Source: RUG11783 sp964599695
GTDB taxonomy: Bacteria; Bacillota; Clostridia; Oscillospirales; Ruminococcaceae
Direction: 5' to 3'
Assembly (NCBI GenBank): GCA_964599695.1
Contig: CAZRGP010000001.1
Coordinates: forward strand, 1-64,000
Length of the DNA stretch: 64,000 nucleotides
Of the stretch, positions 7,953 through 16,787 are shown one piece after another. Below the pieces are notes generated by a model. The model had not been told where the DNA came from, did not search any database, and saw nothing but the letters and a program-made list of their open reading frames with translations. A program made the translations under genes and the position numbers. The first letter of the stretch is position 1. The number at the start of each line of letters is the position of its first letter.

Positions 7953-9962
7953 TTATGTCCTTGTATATTTCATAAGTACAGCCAGAAGATTTTCCGGCTG
8001 GAACGGTTTCGCGATATGGGCATTCATCCCGGACTTCAGACAGGCCTTCACGTCCTCGTCGTAGGCGTTGGCGCTCATGGCGATGATAGGAAGGGACCGG
8101 TAATAATCCCCGCCCAGTTCCCGCACCGCCCGGGTGGCCTCATATCCGTTCATCACCGGCATCTGGATATCCATGAGCACGGCGTCGTAATACCCTGCCC
8201 CCATATCCCGGATCATCTCGTATCCGATCCTGCCGTCCCTCGCCCGTTCGGTCCATGCTCCGCTCTGCTCCAGGATCATGGCTGCGATCTCGGCATTGAT
8301 GTCCAGATCCTCCACGATGAGGATCCGCTTTCCGGACAGATCGGAGGCTGTCTCTCCACTGTGCTCCTGCCGGCCCTTCTCTTCCGCGACCGGTGTGAGA
8401 TCGAGCACGACGGTGAACTCGGACCCTTCGCCTACACGGCTGTCCACCGAGATCGTTCCACCCATGAGCTCAACGATCTTTGCCGTGATCGCCAGCCCCA
8501 GTCCGGTCCCCTGGATCCGGTTGGTAAGGGTGTTCTCTTCCCTGGTGAAGCTCTCAAAGATGTGGGGAAGGTATTCCTCGCTGATTCCGATGCCGGTGTC
8601 CCGGATGATGAACCGGTACTGCACTTTCCCCTCCAGAGGAGAGTCCTCCTCCAAGGCGGTGAGCACCACGTCCTTTCCGCCGGGCGTATACTTGATGGCG
8701 TTGCCCACGATATTGATCAGGACCTGCTCGATCCGCAGCTCATCTCCCCATACCCGGAGATGGGTCACCCTCCCCTTGTCGTAGGTGATATTGAGGCCCT
8801 TGCTCTTCGCCTGAAGATCGGTGATGTCCTCGATCCGCCGGAATACGGCTGCCAAGTCGCACTCCCCCTCACTGAGCTGCATCTTGCCGCTCTCGATCTT
8901 GGACATGTCCAGGACGTCGTTGATGAGGGACAGAAGGAAATGGCTGGAGGAACCGATCTTGTCCAGGGCCTCCGCCACCAGTTCCGGATCGTCCCGGTTG
9001 TTCTTCGCGATATTGGTGTATCCCACGATGGCGTTCATAGGGGTCCGTATATCGTGGGACATGTTGGCGAGGAAATCGTTTTTCGCGCTGGCGCGGGCCT
9101 CAGCCATCCGCTGCCGGTACTCCTCCTCACGCTTTATCTGGGCGTCGATGTTGTTGGTACCGATGATCAGGTGGCGTCCGTCCCCGTCTTCCAGCAGCGT
9201 CGCCTTCATACTGACATACACCGGTCCCCCTTCCATGACAAGACGGTATTTCATGGTGAAGCTGCCGTCCCGCTCCAGGATGGACATGATCTTTTCCTTG
9301 TGGAAGGTCCCCATGAAGCGGTCCCTGTCCTCCGGATAAATGATGCGGTCCATGTTTCTCCGGCTCAGTCCGAAGAAATCGTCTCCCTCTTTCTCAACGC
9401 CGAGCTGGCTGTACTCCTCCGCGGAGCTGTATTCGATGAAGTGATCCGTATCCGGATCCACCACATAGATGCTGAAATAGTCCCCCGCCAGGGCCTGGGC
9501 GACCCGTGAGTAGGTGATGCTGGCGTTGTGCGCCTCCTCAAAGGCCCGCTTCGCCTTCATTTGTTCGTCCACGCTGCTGAGCCCGATGACCGCGTGGCGC
9601 CGTTCTTCCTCGATCATCCTCGTCACCTTGAGGTGCACGTGGGTAGGCCCGCAGCGGAACAGCATACGGAAGGTCATGGTGAAGGTCCCGGTGGCGTCCA
9701 GGGAAGCGATGATGTTTTCCTTGGTAAAGGTCTCCAGGAACATCTCCCGGTCTTCCGGATAGATGATCTCCTCAAAGGAGTTCCTGGAGAAACCGATGAG
9801 GTCATCCCCCATGGTGGGCAGCCCCAGCTCCTTGTACTCGGGAGAGGAGCTGTATTCGATGAACCGGTCGGTCTCTGTGTTTACGTAATAGATGCAGAAA
9901 TAGTCCGCAGCAAGGGCCTGCGCCACGCTGGCCTGGGACACGCTCAGCACTTCTTTATCCAT
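7953..9962 (-). CDS. Cytoplasmic hybrid histidine kinase with two PAS-like repeats
   Basis: A 669-residue protein without clear membrane segments. Two tandem PAS-like repeats share the same framework (AQALAADYFCIYYVN at the start of the first, AQALAGDYFSIYVVD in the second, each with IYPEDR). They are followed by a HisKA domain (NMSHDIRTPMNAI, phospho-His), a HATPase domain (N box INIVGNAIKYTP, then DTGIGIS and GTGLGLAI) and a C-terminal receiver with acceptor Asp in LMDIQMP. The duplicated PAS unit probably arose by internal duplication. It starts 13 bases after the upstream kinase stop, so the two are probably translated from one transcript. Ligand is unknown. Confidence 0.9.
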   Translation of the reverse strand: MDKEVLSVSQASVAQALAADYFCIYYVNTETDRFIEYSSSPEYKELGLPTMGDDLIGFSRNSFEEIIYPEDREMFLETFTKENIIASLDATGTFTMTFRMLFRCGPTHVHLKVTRMIEEERRHAVIGLSSVDEQMKAKRAFEEAHNASITYSRVAQALAGDYFSIYVVDPDTDHFIEYSSAEEYSQLGVEKEGDDFFGLSRRNMDRIIYPEDRDRFMGTFHKEKIMSILERDGSFTMKYRLVMEGGPVYVSMKATLLEDGDGRHLIIGTNNIDAQIKREEEYRQRMAEARASAKNDFLANMSHDIRTPMNAIVGYTNIAKNNRDDPELVAEALDKIGSSSHFLLSLINDVLDMSKIESGKMQLSEGECDLAAVFRRIEDITDLQAKSKGLNITYDKGRVTHLRVWGDELRIEQVLINIVGNAIKYTPGGKDVVLTALEEDSPLEGKVQYRFIIRDTGIGISEEYLPHIFESFTREENTLTNRIQGTGLGLAITAKIVELMGGTISVDSRVGEGSEFTVVLDLTPVAEEKGRQEHSGETASDLSGKRILIVEDLDINAEIAAMILEQSGAWTERARDGRIGYEMIRDMGAGYYDAVLMDIQMPVMNGYEATRAVRELGGDYYRSLPIIAMSANAYDEDVKACLKSGMNAHIAKPFQPENLLAVLMKYTRT

Positions 9963-9975
9963 AGATTTCTCTCTT

Positions 9976-12900
9976 TTAATCCTTGATCAGGCTTTCCAGC
10001 GTCTCATACAGGACGTCCGGCTGGATCGGTTTGGACAGGTGCGCGTTCAGGCCCGCCTGCATGCTTCTCTGTACGTCTTCATCAAAGGCGTTTGCCGTGA
10101 GGGCGATGATGGGGATCTCTTTCGCATCCTCCCGGTCCATCGCCCGGATGATCCGGGTCGCTTCCAGTCCGTCCATCTCCGGCATGCGGACGTCCATGAG
10201 GATAGCGGAGTAATATCCCACAGGTTGAGCGGCAAATTTGTCCACCGCGATCCTGCCGTTTTCCGCCCTCTCGGTGACCGCCTGTTTGGAATCGAGGAGC
10301 ATGGAGAGGATCTCCGCGTTGATATCCACGTCTTCCGCCACCAGGATCCGTTTCCCGGCGAGGTCCGCCTTATGTCCGCGCTGGCGGATGCCCATTCCCT
10401 TCCGGTTCATGGCGGAGATGAATTCTTCCATGATGGTGCCGGCAAACAGCGGCTTCGCAAGGAAGCTGTCCACCCCTGCCTGCGTTGCCTCCTCCAGGAT
10501 ATCGTCCCAGCGGTACGCGGTGAGGATGATGATGGCCGATTCATTCCCGATGATCTCCCGGATCCGGCGGGTCGCCTCGACACCGTCCATCTCCGGCATC
10601 TTCCAGTCCACAAGGATCAGGTTGTACGGATCCCTCCTCGCGTGGTGAAGCGTCACCATCTCGATCGCGTCCTTGCCGCAGCAGGCGATCTCGGACGCGA
10701 TCCCCACTTTTTCAAGGACCAGTTTCGCGTGCTCGCAGGCCACCGGGTCGTCGTCCACGATGAGGACCTTCATATCCTGAGGATGGATCTCCTCCATAAC
10801 TTCTCCGGAGATGTTCCGGTCGGAATCGAGGAGTGTCACCGCCACGGTGAAGGTGGTCCCTTCGCCTTTTTTGCTCTCCACATGGATGCTGCCGTTCATC
10901 ATCTCCACGATGTTTTTGGTGATCGCCATTCCGAGTCCGGAACTGCCGTACTTGCTGGTCGTGGAGGAATCCTCCTGCGCGAAAGCGTCAAAGAGGTGGG
11001 GCAGAAACTCTTCGCTCATGCCGATACCGGTGTCCGCGATCTTGAACTGGAGCGTGGAACGTCCGTCAAACTGTGCCGTCCTCTCCACCTGCAGGGAGAC
11101 CTTTCCCACTTCCGGTGTAAACTTGACCGCGTTGCCCAGGATATTGATGAGGATCTGGCGGAGCTTCATGTTGTCCCCGATATAGAACTCGTCCACCTGT
11201 CCCTCTATGTTGCACTGATAGTCCAGTCCCTTGTCCGCGCACTGCCCACTGAACATGGTATTGATCGCTTCAAGCAGTTTCTGGAAAGAGAACTCCTCGT
11301 TCTTCAGCGTCATCCTTCCGGATTCGATACGGGACATATCCAGAATATCGTTGATCAGGTTCAGCAGATGCTCGGCGGAGCCGCCGATCTTCTCCAGATA
11401 CTCCCTTGTCTTCGCCGGGGTATCCGGATCGTTGAGTGCGATATTGTCCAGACCGATGATGGCGTTCATAGGCGTGCGGATCTCATGGCTCATGTTGGAG
11501 AGGAAAGCCGTCTTTGCCCTGCTCGCCTCTTCCGCTGTGGCCAGCGCGTCGCTCAGCGCAAGCTGCTGAGACATGTTCTTTCTCGTCTCGAGGTCCACAT
11601 CGGTAAAGCACGCGCCGACGTTGTGCACCGTGTCGTCCTCCCGCTCTCCGGGATGGCGCACTCCGGCGAACCGGACCATCTCATAGGATTCCTGATCATG
11701 CCGGTTGACTTTATAGGTATAGGAGATGACCCTCTGGGTCTTCAGTCCCTTTTTGATGTTTTCCGGCTGTACGAACTGCAGGAACTCACTTAAATAAGGT
11801 TCCGGGATATACTTCCGGGCATACGCCGTGACCGATGCGAGGTACGGGAAGTGCTCCCCTACCTTGAAGCCGTCCTCAATGTCCGAGTGGGACTGGTAGC
11901 AGACGCCCTCGTCCTTGTCCAGTTCCAGATAGTAAACGCTCCAGTAGTCCGCCGCGAGGGAGGTGATCATCTCATCCTGCCTCTTTCTGGCTTTTTCCTC
12001 CTCCAGGAGCTGTTCCTGCAGCTGGATCCTGTGTTCCAGTTCTTCCTGCTTGACCCGGTTCGTCGCGTCTGCCGTCTCTTTTTCCAGGACCAGCCGGGCA
12101 TTCCTGCGGTTCTGAGAGATGACATAGGCAAACACTCCGACCAGCGCAGCTACGGTGATCAGGGACTGGATGAAGCTCCTTTGTATGATCCCCCCGGTGA
12201 TCGGTGAGATCTGCTCGCTGATAACGCTCTCCCGGATCAGGTAGGTCAGCAGCCAGTCGGTACCCTCGACAGGCTTGTAACTCAGCGTCTCCCGGATACC
12301 GTTGTAGGTAAACGAACACTCCCCCTGCACTCCGTTCTCAAAATCGTCCCGGACTTTCTCGAAGGAGTAGCCTGTCTCATACTGTGCCAGTTTCAATGCT
12401 TCGAGAAGGTTGTCCTCGACGGCGAGGCCGCCCAGGACCGTATTGCTCAGCGCAACGCCGTCCTTCGTATAGATGTTGCAGAAAGTGGCGTCATTCTCCT
12501 GGGATGTCATAGAGATGCCGGACAGCATCTCCTCCATGCTGATCTCCATGAAGCAGACCACCAGTTTCCGGTTGTTGAAATTCAGGCTGGTAGGCACCGC
12601 GATGACTACGGTCTTATCTGCCTTGTTCAAATTCTTCAGAGAGATCTCCGGCTCGCTCAGGGTACGGTAGTCGAAAGCGTACCCTGCGATATCGGACTGT
12701 GTCCCCTTGGAGGTGTAGATCAGGCCATAGGAATCAACAAAAGCGAACTTCTCCAGCGTGAACAGCCGCTTCATCTTGCTCTGATAAGCCTGCAGGCTTT
12801 CCATGCTGTAGAGATCCGACTCCTCAATAAGTTCCAGCGCTGTCTCGATATCGGAGATCTTATCCTTCAGATTGTCCGAGACAACCTTCTCCCTTCTCCC

Positions 12901-13062
12901 CGCCAGCTCATCCAGGTAGAGTGAACTTACCGTCCGGACCGCTTCATCCGTGGCGTTTTTTGCGCTTTGCCCGTTCTGTATCGTACCGATGACCATGACG
13001 AGCATCACCGCAACGATGCCGATTGCAGCGATCAGCGCTGTGTTCTTCCTTCTGAACTCCAT
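9976..13062 (-). CDS. Membrane hybrid histidine kinase with two receiver domains
   Basis: A 1028-residue sensor. One membrane helix (about residues 6-28), a large extracellular segment (about 30-290, Cache-like in size and place) and a second helix (about 295-320) are followed by a coiled coil, a PAS-like region, HisKA (NMSHEIRTPMNAI), HATPase (INILGNAVKFTP, ADTGIGMS, GSSGLGMAI) and two receivers, with acceptor Asp in LVDWKMPEMDG and LMDVRMPEMDG. No HPt domain is visible. The ATG at 13062 is chosen because AGGGGAGG lies six bases upstream; the ATG at 13068 directly abuts that site. It is first in the signalling operon and a likely phosphate donor for the two downstream proteins. Confidence 0.9.
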   Translation of the reverse strand: MEFRRKNTALIAAIGIVAVMLVMVIGTIQNGQSAKNATDEAVRTVSSLYLDELAGRREKVVSDNLKDKISDIETALELIEESDLYSMESLQAYQSKMKRLFTLEKFAFVDSYGLIYTSKGTQSDIAGYAFDYRTLSEPEISLKNLNKADKTVVIAVPTSLNFNNRKLVVCFMEISMEEMLSGISMTSQENDATFCNIYTKDGVALSNTVLGGLAVEDNLLEALKLAQYETGYSFEKVRDDFENGVQGECSFTYNGIRETLSYKPVEGTDWLLTYLIRESVISEQISPITGGIIQRSFIQSLITVAALVGVFAYVISQNRRNARLVLEKETADATNRVKQEELEHRIQLQEQLLEEEKARKRQDEMITSLAADYWSVYYLELDKDEGVCYQSHSDIEDGFKVGEHFPYLASVTAYARKYIPEPYLSEFLQFVQPENIKKGLKTQRVISYTYKVNRHDQESYEMVRFAGVRHPGEREDDTVHNVGACFTDVDLETRKNMSQQLALSDALATAEEASRAKTAFLSNMSHEIRTPMNAIIGLDNIALNDPDTPAKTREYLEKIGGSAEHLLNLINDILDMSRIESGRMTLKNEEFSFQKLLEAINTMFSGQCADKGLDYQCNIEGQVDEFYIGDNMKLRQILINILGNAVKFTPEVGKVSLQVERTAQFDGRSTLQFKIADTGIGMSEEFLPHLFDAFAQEDSSTTSKYGSSGLGMAITKNIVEMMNGSIHVESKKGEGTTFTVAVTLLDSDRNISGEVMEEIHPQDMKVLIVDDDPVACEHAKLVLEKVGIASEIACCGKDAIEMVTLHHARRDPYNLILVDWKMPEMDGVEATRRIREIIGNESAIIILTAYRWDDILEEATQAGVDSFLAKPLFAGTIMEEFISAMNRKGMGIRQRGHKADLAGKRILVAEDVDINAEILSMLLDSKQAVTERAENGRIAVDKFAAQPVGYYSAILMDVRMPEMDGLEATRIIRAMDREDAKEIPIIALTANAFDEDVQRSMQAGLNAHLSKPIQPDVLYETLESLIKD

Positions 13063-13467
13063 ATACATCCTCCCCTGCCATGTTGGCAAAGAGCAGTACG
13101 CATCCTGCCCGTTGTGCCAAGAAGTCTGTTATGCAAAATGTATACTAACCTAGAATAATTGTATCACCATCGGGCGTATCATGCCACGCAGACAAACCAG
13201 AATCCTTCTTCTGTCTCTTATTGACTGGGATCTCCGCAAATTAGTAACAGTGAAACTGAATCGTAACATTACCAATGTTACTGTACATAAAAAATGTTAC
13301 TATCCCCTGTGCGACGGAACAATCACTGAAAATACCAGCAGCCTCCCGTTCATCCGCCGGCTGAATTGTCTCGGTATCACTACATCCAAACAACGCAGCG
13401 GCCATTCCAAGTCTGACTTCAGAACAGCCGCTGTTTCCTGTTATTTGATGTTTTTTCAGACCATGCT
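13063..13467. other. Intergenic region upstream of the signalling operon
   Basis: This 405-base stretch holds a moderate minus-strand promoter candidate (-35 GTGATA, revcomp of 13162-13167; -10 TATACA, revcomp of 13139-13144; 17-base spacer), a symmetric repeat array at 13244-13300 and a weak stem (CAGCGGC 13396-13402 with GCCGCTG 13427-13433) after the HAD gene. No protein-coding gene is credible here. Confidence 0.5.
13244..13300. promoter_or_regulatory. Four-half-site dyad, candidate operator
   Basis: The palindrome GTAACATT-ACC-AATGTTAC occupies 13263-13281. A further GTAACA (13244-13249) lies exactly 19 bases before the left half, and a further AATGTTAC (13293-13300) lies exactly 19 bases after the right half, so the whole array is symmetric about 13272. 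It stands about 140 bases upstream of the putative start of the signalling operon. Binding of a dimeric regulator to two tandem sites is inferred. Confidence 0.5.
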
Positions 13468-14181
13468 TCAGTCAAGGAGGATCTCCTCGATCTCCTGCCA
13501 GGAACGGACCTCGTAATCCACGCCCTCCAGTTTTCCGAACTTCTCACCGGATGCATCCAGAAGGCAGCTCTTCAGCCCGTAGGAGACAGCACCTCCGATA
13601 TCGGAAGTGAGGGAATCCCCGATCATCAGGATCTCTTCCTTATGGATCCCGGGCTGCCCTACAGCTTCCAGATAGCGATCAACACGTTCGATACACCCGT
13701 CGAAGAACTCCTTTCCCGGCTTCGGACAGCCGAGAGCGCCGGAGGTGAAAACGTCCTCGAACAAATCATATAATCCTGCCACTTTCAGGCGGTTTCTCTG
13801 CTGGCCATCCGGCCCGTTGCTCGCCGCGAACAGGAGATAAGACCTGCTCAGCTTCTCCAGCGCCTCCTTCGCGCCTGGCATCAGAAGACCGCTGTCATGG
13901 AGCTTTCTCCGGAAATAATCCTCAAAAGCAGGGCCGTCCCCGTCGATCCCGAGTCCCTCAAACACCTTCGCCCACCGGTTCCGGTGGATATCCTCAAAAG
14001 TGATGATCCCTTTTTCCAGATCCCGCCACAGCGCACCGTTGATCTCGGTGAATCGGTCATACATCCAGGGTTCATATTCAGGCAGTCCGAATTCCCGGAA
14101 GCCGGTCTTCATGGTCTCTTTCACATACCCCACGAAGTCCAGCACCGTATCGTCGATGTCCAGAAACAGCACTCGGATCAT
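13468..14181 (-). CDS. HAD-superfamily hydrolase, YjjG-like
   Basis: A 237-residue phosphatase-like protein. HAD motif I is LFLDIDDTVLDF (nucleophile and acid Asp at residues about 7 and 9), motif II the Ser in LLFAASNG, motif III the Lys in GCPKPGKEFF, and motif IV MIGDSLTSDIGGA. The cap inserted between motifs I and II is the helical type of YjjG/haloacid dehalogenase relatives, which often dephosphorylate nucleotides or small sugar phosphates. The ATG at 14181 is preferred over the GTG at 14187 because GAGAGG lies five bases before it. The exact substrate is not predictable. Confidence 0.88.
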   Translation of the reverse strand: MIRVLFLDIDDTVLDFVGYVKETMKTGFREFGLPEYEPWMYDRFTEINGALWRDLEKGIITFEDIHRNRWAKVFEGLGIDGDGPAFEDYFRRKLHDSGLLMPGAKEALEKLSRSYLLFAASNGPDGQQRNRLKVAGLYDLFEDVFTSGALGCPKPGKEFFDGCIERVDRYLEAVGQPGIHKEEILMIGDSLTSDIGGAVSYGLKSCLLDASGEKFGKLEGVDYEVRSWQEIEEILLD

Positions 14182-14208
14182 GCGCACCTCTCATTCTTTC
14201 AGAAAAGG

Positions 14209-14229
14209 CCGCCGCTTGTACTGCGGCGG
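14209..14229 (-). terminator. Terminator of the VanY-like gene
   Basis: CCGCCGC (14209-14215) pairs with GCGGCGG (14223-14229) around a seven-base loop; on the minus strand CCTTTTCTG follows. It separates the VanY-like gene from the HAD gene, whose ribosome binding site lies just beyond. Confidence 0.65.
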
Positions 14230-14246
14230 TCTGTGCCATTCGCTTC

Positions 14247-16220
14247 TTAGCCTTCTTCGGGCGGATACACGCCCAGATACTCCTCCAGTGTCACGCCGGA
14301 GGACATGATATCCGCTGCCACTTCCTTGCCTACATAGCGGAAATGCCAGGGCTCGAAATTGTAACCGGTGATCTCCCTCGCTCCCTTCGGGTAACGGAGG
14401 ATAAATCCGTATTCTGCGCAGTGGTCGATGAGCCACGCGTAAGCGTCCGTCTCCTCAAACTCGGTGTTCATGAGGGTCTCGGGACTGTCCGCACCGTTCA
14501 GATCAAAGGCAAGTCCGGTCTGATGCTCTGACGTTCCCGCCGCAGCAGTCCAGTACTCCGCCATCTCCTCCCCGACCTGGGCGGCCTTGCTCTCATAAAG
14601 ATCCGCCTGAGTCTGGTAGCTGCGGTATCCGGATACGATGACGATATCCACACCGTCCGCCTTTGCAGCGTCGATCATATGGCCCAGGGCACCGGAAGCG
14701 ATCTCGTCCACTTCCCCATAGTTCTCCGGCGCGGGATAATCCTTATTCACCAGGAACACCCGCTCTCCGCCGATGGTCACATACCAGATCCCGTCCTCAT
14801 CCTGCTGCAGCTCGGAGCGGGGCATCTCATCCACAAAGGAATCCCCGCCGTTTCCGCCCTCCTGCTGAGAAGGCTGGGAAGGCTGTACCGGCACAGGAAC
14901 AGGCTGAGGAGCCGAATCCGCAGAAGGAGAGGTCTTCATTCCCCGGATCGCCACGAATCCCACCGCAAGCGCCAGGATCGCCGCCATAGCTACAGCAGCT
15001 CTCTTGAGCCAGGGGCCGGGCTTCGCGCCGGATCTCTTCTCGGTCAGGACAGGAACCGGCTCAAAGGTCTCACGGAACAGGGCCTCGCGGCCGCTCTCCT
15101 GATTCTCTTCGGTCTCTTCCTCCTCTTTTTCTTTATCGTCGTCGACGAGAGAAGGTTCCTCCACTTCCGTATCCTGTATCTCTTCCGGAATGTTGTCCTC
15201 TTCCGTCCTATCGGAAGATCCTTCCGGTTCTGTTTCGTTCTCCCCTGTCTCCTCCGGTTCCGGAACGATCTCCGTCTCTTCTGCCTTTTCTTCCGACGGC
15301 TGCTCTGCGGGAACGGTATTCGCCGCTTCCGCTTCCGGCTCTTCCGCCGCGTCCGGTACGGAAACGGTCTCTGCCGGAACTTCCATATCCAGGTCTTCCT
15401 GTTCTTCCCTCTTCCATACGCTTCCCTTCTCGGTGACGTCGGATCCGGTCAGACAGAAAGCCTCCAGAAGGACCTCCTCCTCGGTCTGTCCCTCCGCGGC
15501 GCGGCTCACCGATCCGTCCTTGGGCAGCGGGAAGGTATATTTAAAGGGAATGCCAAGATAGCATTTTCTCTTGAATACGACTTCGTAGCAGTTGTCCTTC
15601 TGCTGGAACTTCAGCACATCCCCGTCTTTGGCGGAGAACGGAAGGATCTCATTTCCGGAGATGATGCCCCGGTCGGAGACGGTACAGAAACCGTCCTCAG
15701 AGGACAGTCTGCCCGCGTCCAGTCCGTAAGCGAGAAGGATCCCGAACAGAAGCAGCCCGTCCAGAACGCCCATGGCAAACAGAGAACTGTTGTCTCCCGT
15801 ATTGAAGTAGAGGACCAGCATGATGGCGGTGACCGGGACAGCGCCGATCAGGAAATAGACCAGATGCTCGCGGAAACTCTGGCGCGCCACCGTGCGGAAC
15901 ACCTTGTTCTGCTGCTTCTGGGTCATCTTGACCGCGTATACCGACTCCCTCGCAACATCCTGGATCGCCGTGCGCTCGGTGACCGACTGAAGGCATTTCG
16001 CGAAGGCAGCAAAGGCCACCGTGAAGGTCAGCATCATAACGCTGACGCGGTAGCGCTCGATCTCCTCCGGCAGCGGGACAAAAGCGAAGACCAGTCCGGC
16101 GATGAGGAAAAGCAGCGCGATCCCTCCCCAGATAAAAGCATCCACTGTGCACCCGTTCAGGGTGCGCTCCAGGTCTCTCTGATAATCCCGGCCTGTCTTC
16201 ACGTCGTGTTTTTTGCTCAT
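14247..16220 (-). CDS. Polytopic membrane protein fused to a VanY-type D,D-peptidase domain
   Basis: A 657-residue fusion. The N-terminus has four hydrophobic helices (about 27-50, 58-78, 119-140, 147-167), then a short beta-rich part like the YcxB family (residues about 170-240), then a long Glu/Pro-rich linker (about 270-400), a fifth helix (about 420-440) and a C-terminal VanY/LAS carboxypeptidase domain (about 480-650). Zinc-ligand motifs are present: SEHQTGLAFD (His and Asp) and EPWHFRYVG (His), with SGYRSYQTQ before them. The helix count puts the peptidase outside the cell, where it would trim the terminal D-Ala of peptidoglycan. Linking it to a YcxB-like membrane module is uncommon. 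It is transcribed alone, with a terminator after it. Confidence 0.85.
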   Translation of the reverse strand: MSKKHDVKTGRDYQRDLERTLNGCTVDAFIWGGIALLFLIAGLVFAFVPLPEEIERYRVSVMMLTFTVAFAAFAKCLQSVTERTAIQDVARESVYAVKMTQKQQNKVFRTVARQSFREHLVYFLIGAVPVTAIMLVLYFNTGDNSSLFAMGVLDGLLLFGILLAYGLDAGRLSSEDGFCTVSDRGIISGNEILPFSAKDGDVLKFQQKDNCYEVVFKRKCYLGIPFKYTFPLPKDGSVSRAAEGQTEEEVLLEAFCLTGSDVTEKGSVWKREEQEDLDMEVPAETVSVPDAAEEPEAEAANTVPAEQPSEEKAEETEIVPEPEETGENETEPEGSSDRTEEDNIPEEIQDTEVEEPSLVDDDKEKEEEETEENQESGREALFRETFEPVPVLTEKRSGAKPGPWLKRAAVAMAAILALAVGFVAIRGMKTSPSADSAPQPVPVPVQPSQPSQQEGGNGGDSFVDEMPRSELQQDEDGIWYVTIGGERVFLVNKDYPAPENYGEVDEIASGALGHMIDAAKADGVDIVIVSGYRSYQTQADLYESKAAQVGEEMAEYWTAAAGTSEHQTGLAFDLNGADSPETLMNTEFEETDAYAWLIDHCAEYGFILRYPKGAREITGYNFEPWHFRYVGKEVAADIMSSGVTLEEYLGVYPPEEG

Positions 16221-16280
16221 TTGATTTCCTTCAGTCTCTCAGTAAAATGTCGAAAGATAGTGTAACTGTAGTAATTCTTC

Positions 16281-16787
16281 CTAAAGAATATCGGGTTCTT
16301 CCCGTCCCGTCAATTCTCCTTCGGTGCGAAGGGTGGCAAACCCCTGCTGTCTCAGGGCTTCATACACCCCGATAGCCACCGAGTTGGAGAGATTGAGGCT
16401 CCTTGCGCTGTCGTCGTCCAGCATGGGGAACCGGACACAGCGGTCATAGTTGGCGGCGAGGATCTTCTCGTTGATCCCACGGTCCTCCCTGCCGAACACC
16501 AGGTAGCACCCGTCCGGATAGGATACGTCGGAGTAGATCTTCTTCCCCTTGGTGGTGAAGAAATACATCTCCCCCTGATTCTTCTCAAAGAACTCTTTGG
16601 TGCTCTCGTAGTAGGTGATGTCCAGCAGATGCCAGTAGTCCAGCCCCGCTCTTTTGAGTTTCTTGTCGTCCACGGTGAACCCCATGGGTTTCACCAGATG
16701 CAGCCTCGACCCCGTCGCCGCGCAGGTCCGGGCGATGTTGCCCGTGTTCTGGGGGATCTGGGGCTCCAGCAATACGATATTGATCAT
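16281..16787 (-). CDS. trmL: tRNA (cytidine/uridine-34) 2'-O-methyltransferase TrmL
   Basis: A SPOUT-fold methyltransferase of 168 residues that modifies the ribose of the wobble base in tRNA-Leu isoacceptors. It shows the expected start NIVLLEPQIPQNTGNIAR, the LHLVKPMGF strand, LVFGREDRGI (SAM-binding knot) and the C-terminal ARSLNLSNSVAIGVYEALRQ. Its ATG overlaps the mfd stop by four bases (ATGA), so translation is probably coupled to mfd. Confidence 0.95.
   Translation of the reverse strand: MINIVLLEPQIPQNTGNIARTCAATGSRLHLVKPMGFTVDDKKLKRAGLDYWHLLDITYYESTKEFFEKNQGEMYFFTTKGKKIYSDVSYPDGCYLVFGREDRGINEKILAANYDRCVRFPMLDDDSARSLNLSNSVAIGVYEALRQQGFATLRTEGELTGREEPDIL

Noticed and set aside
13181..13516. 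Small + strand gene upstream of the signalling operon
   Set aside because: Low-complexity translation, no ribosome binding site, and it covers the dyad repeats and a terminator-like stem.
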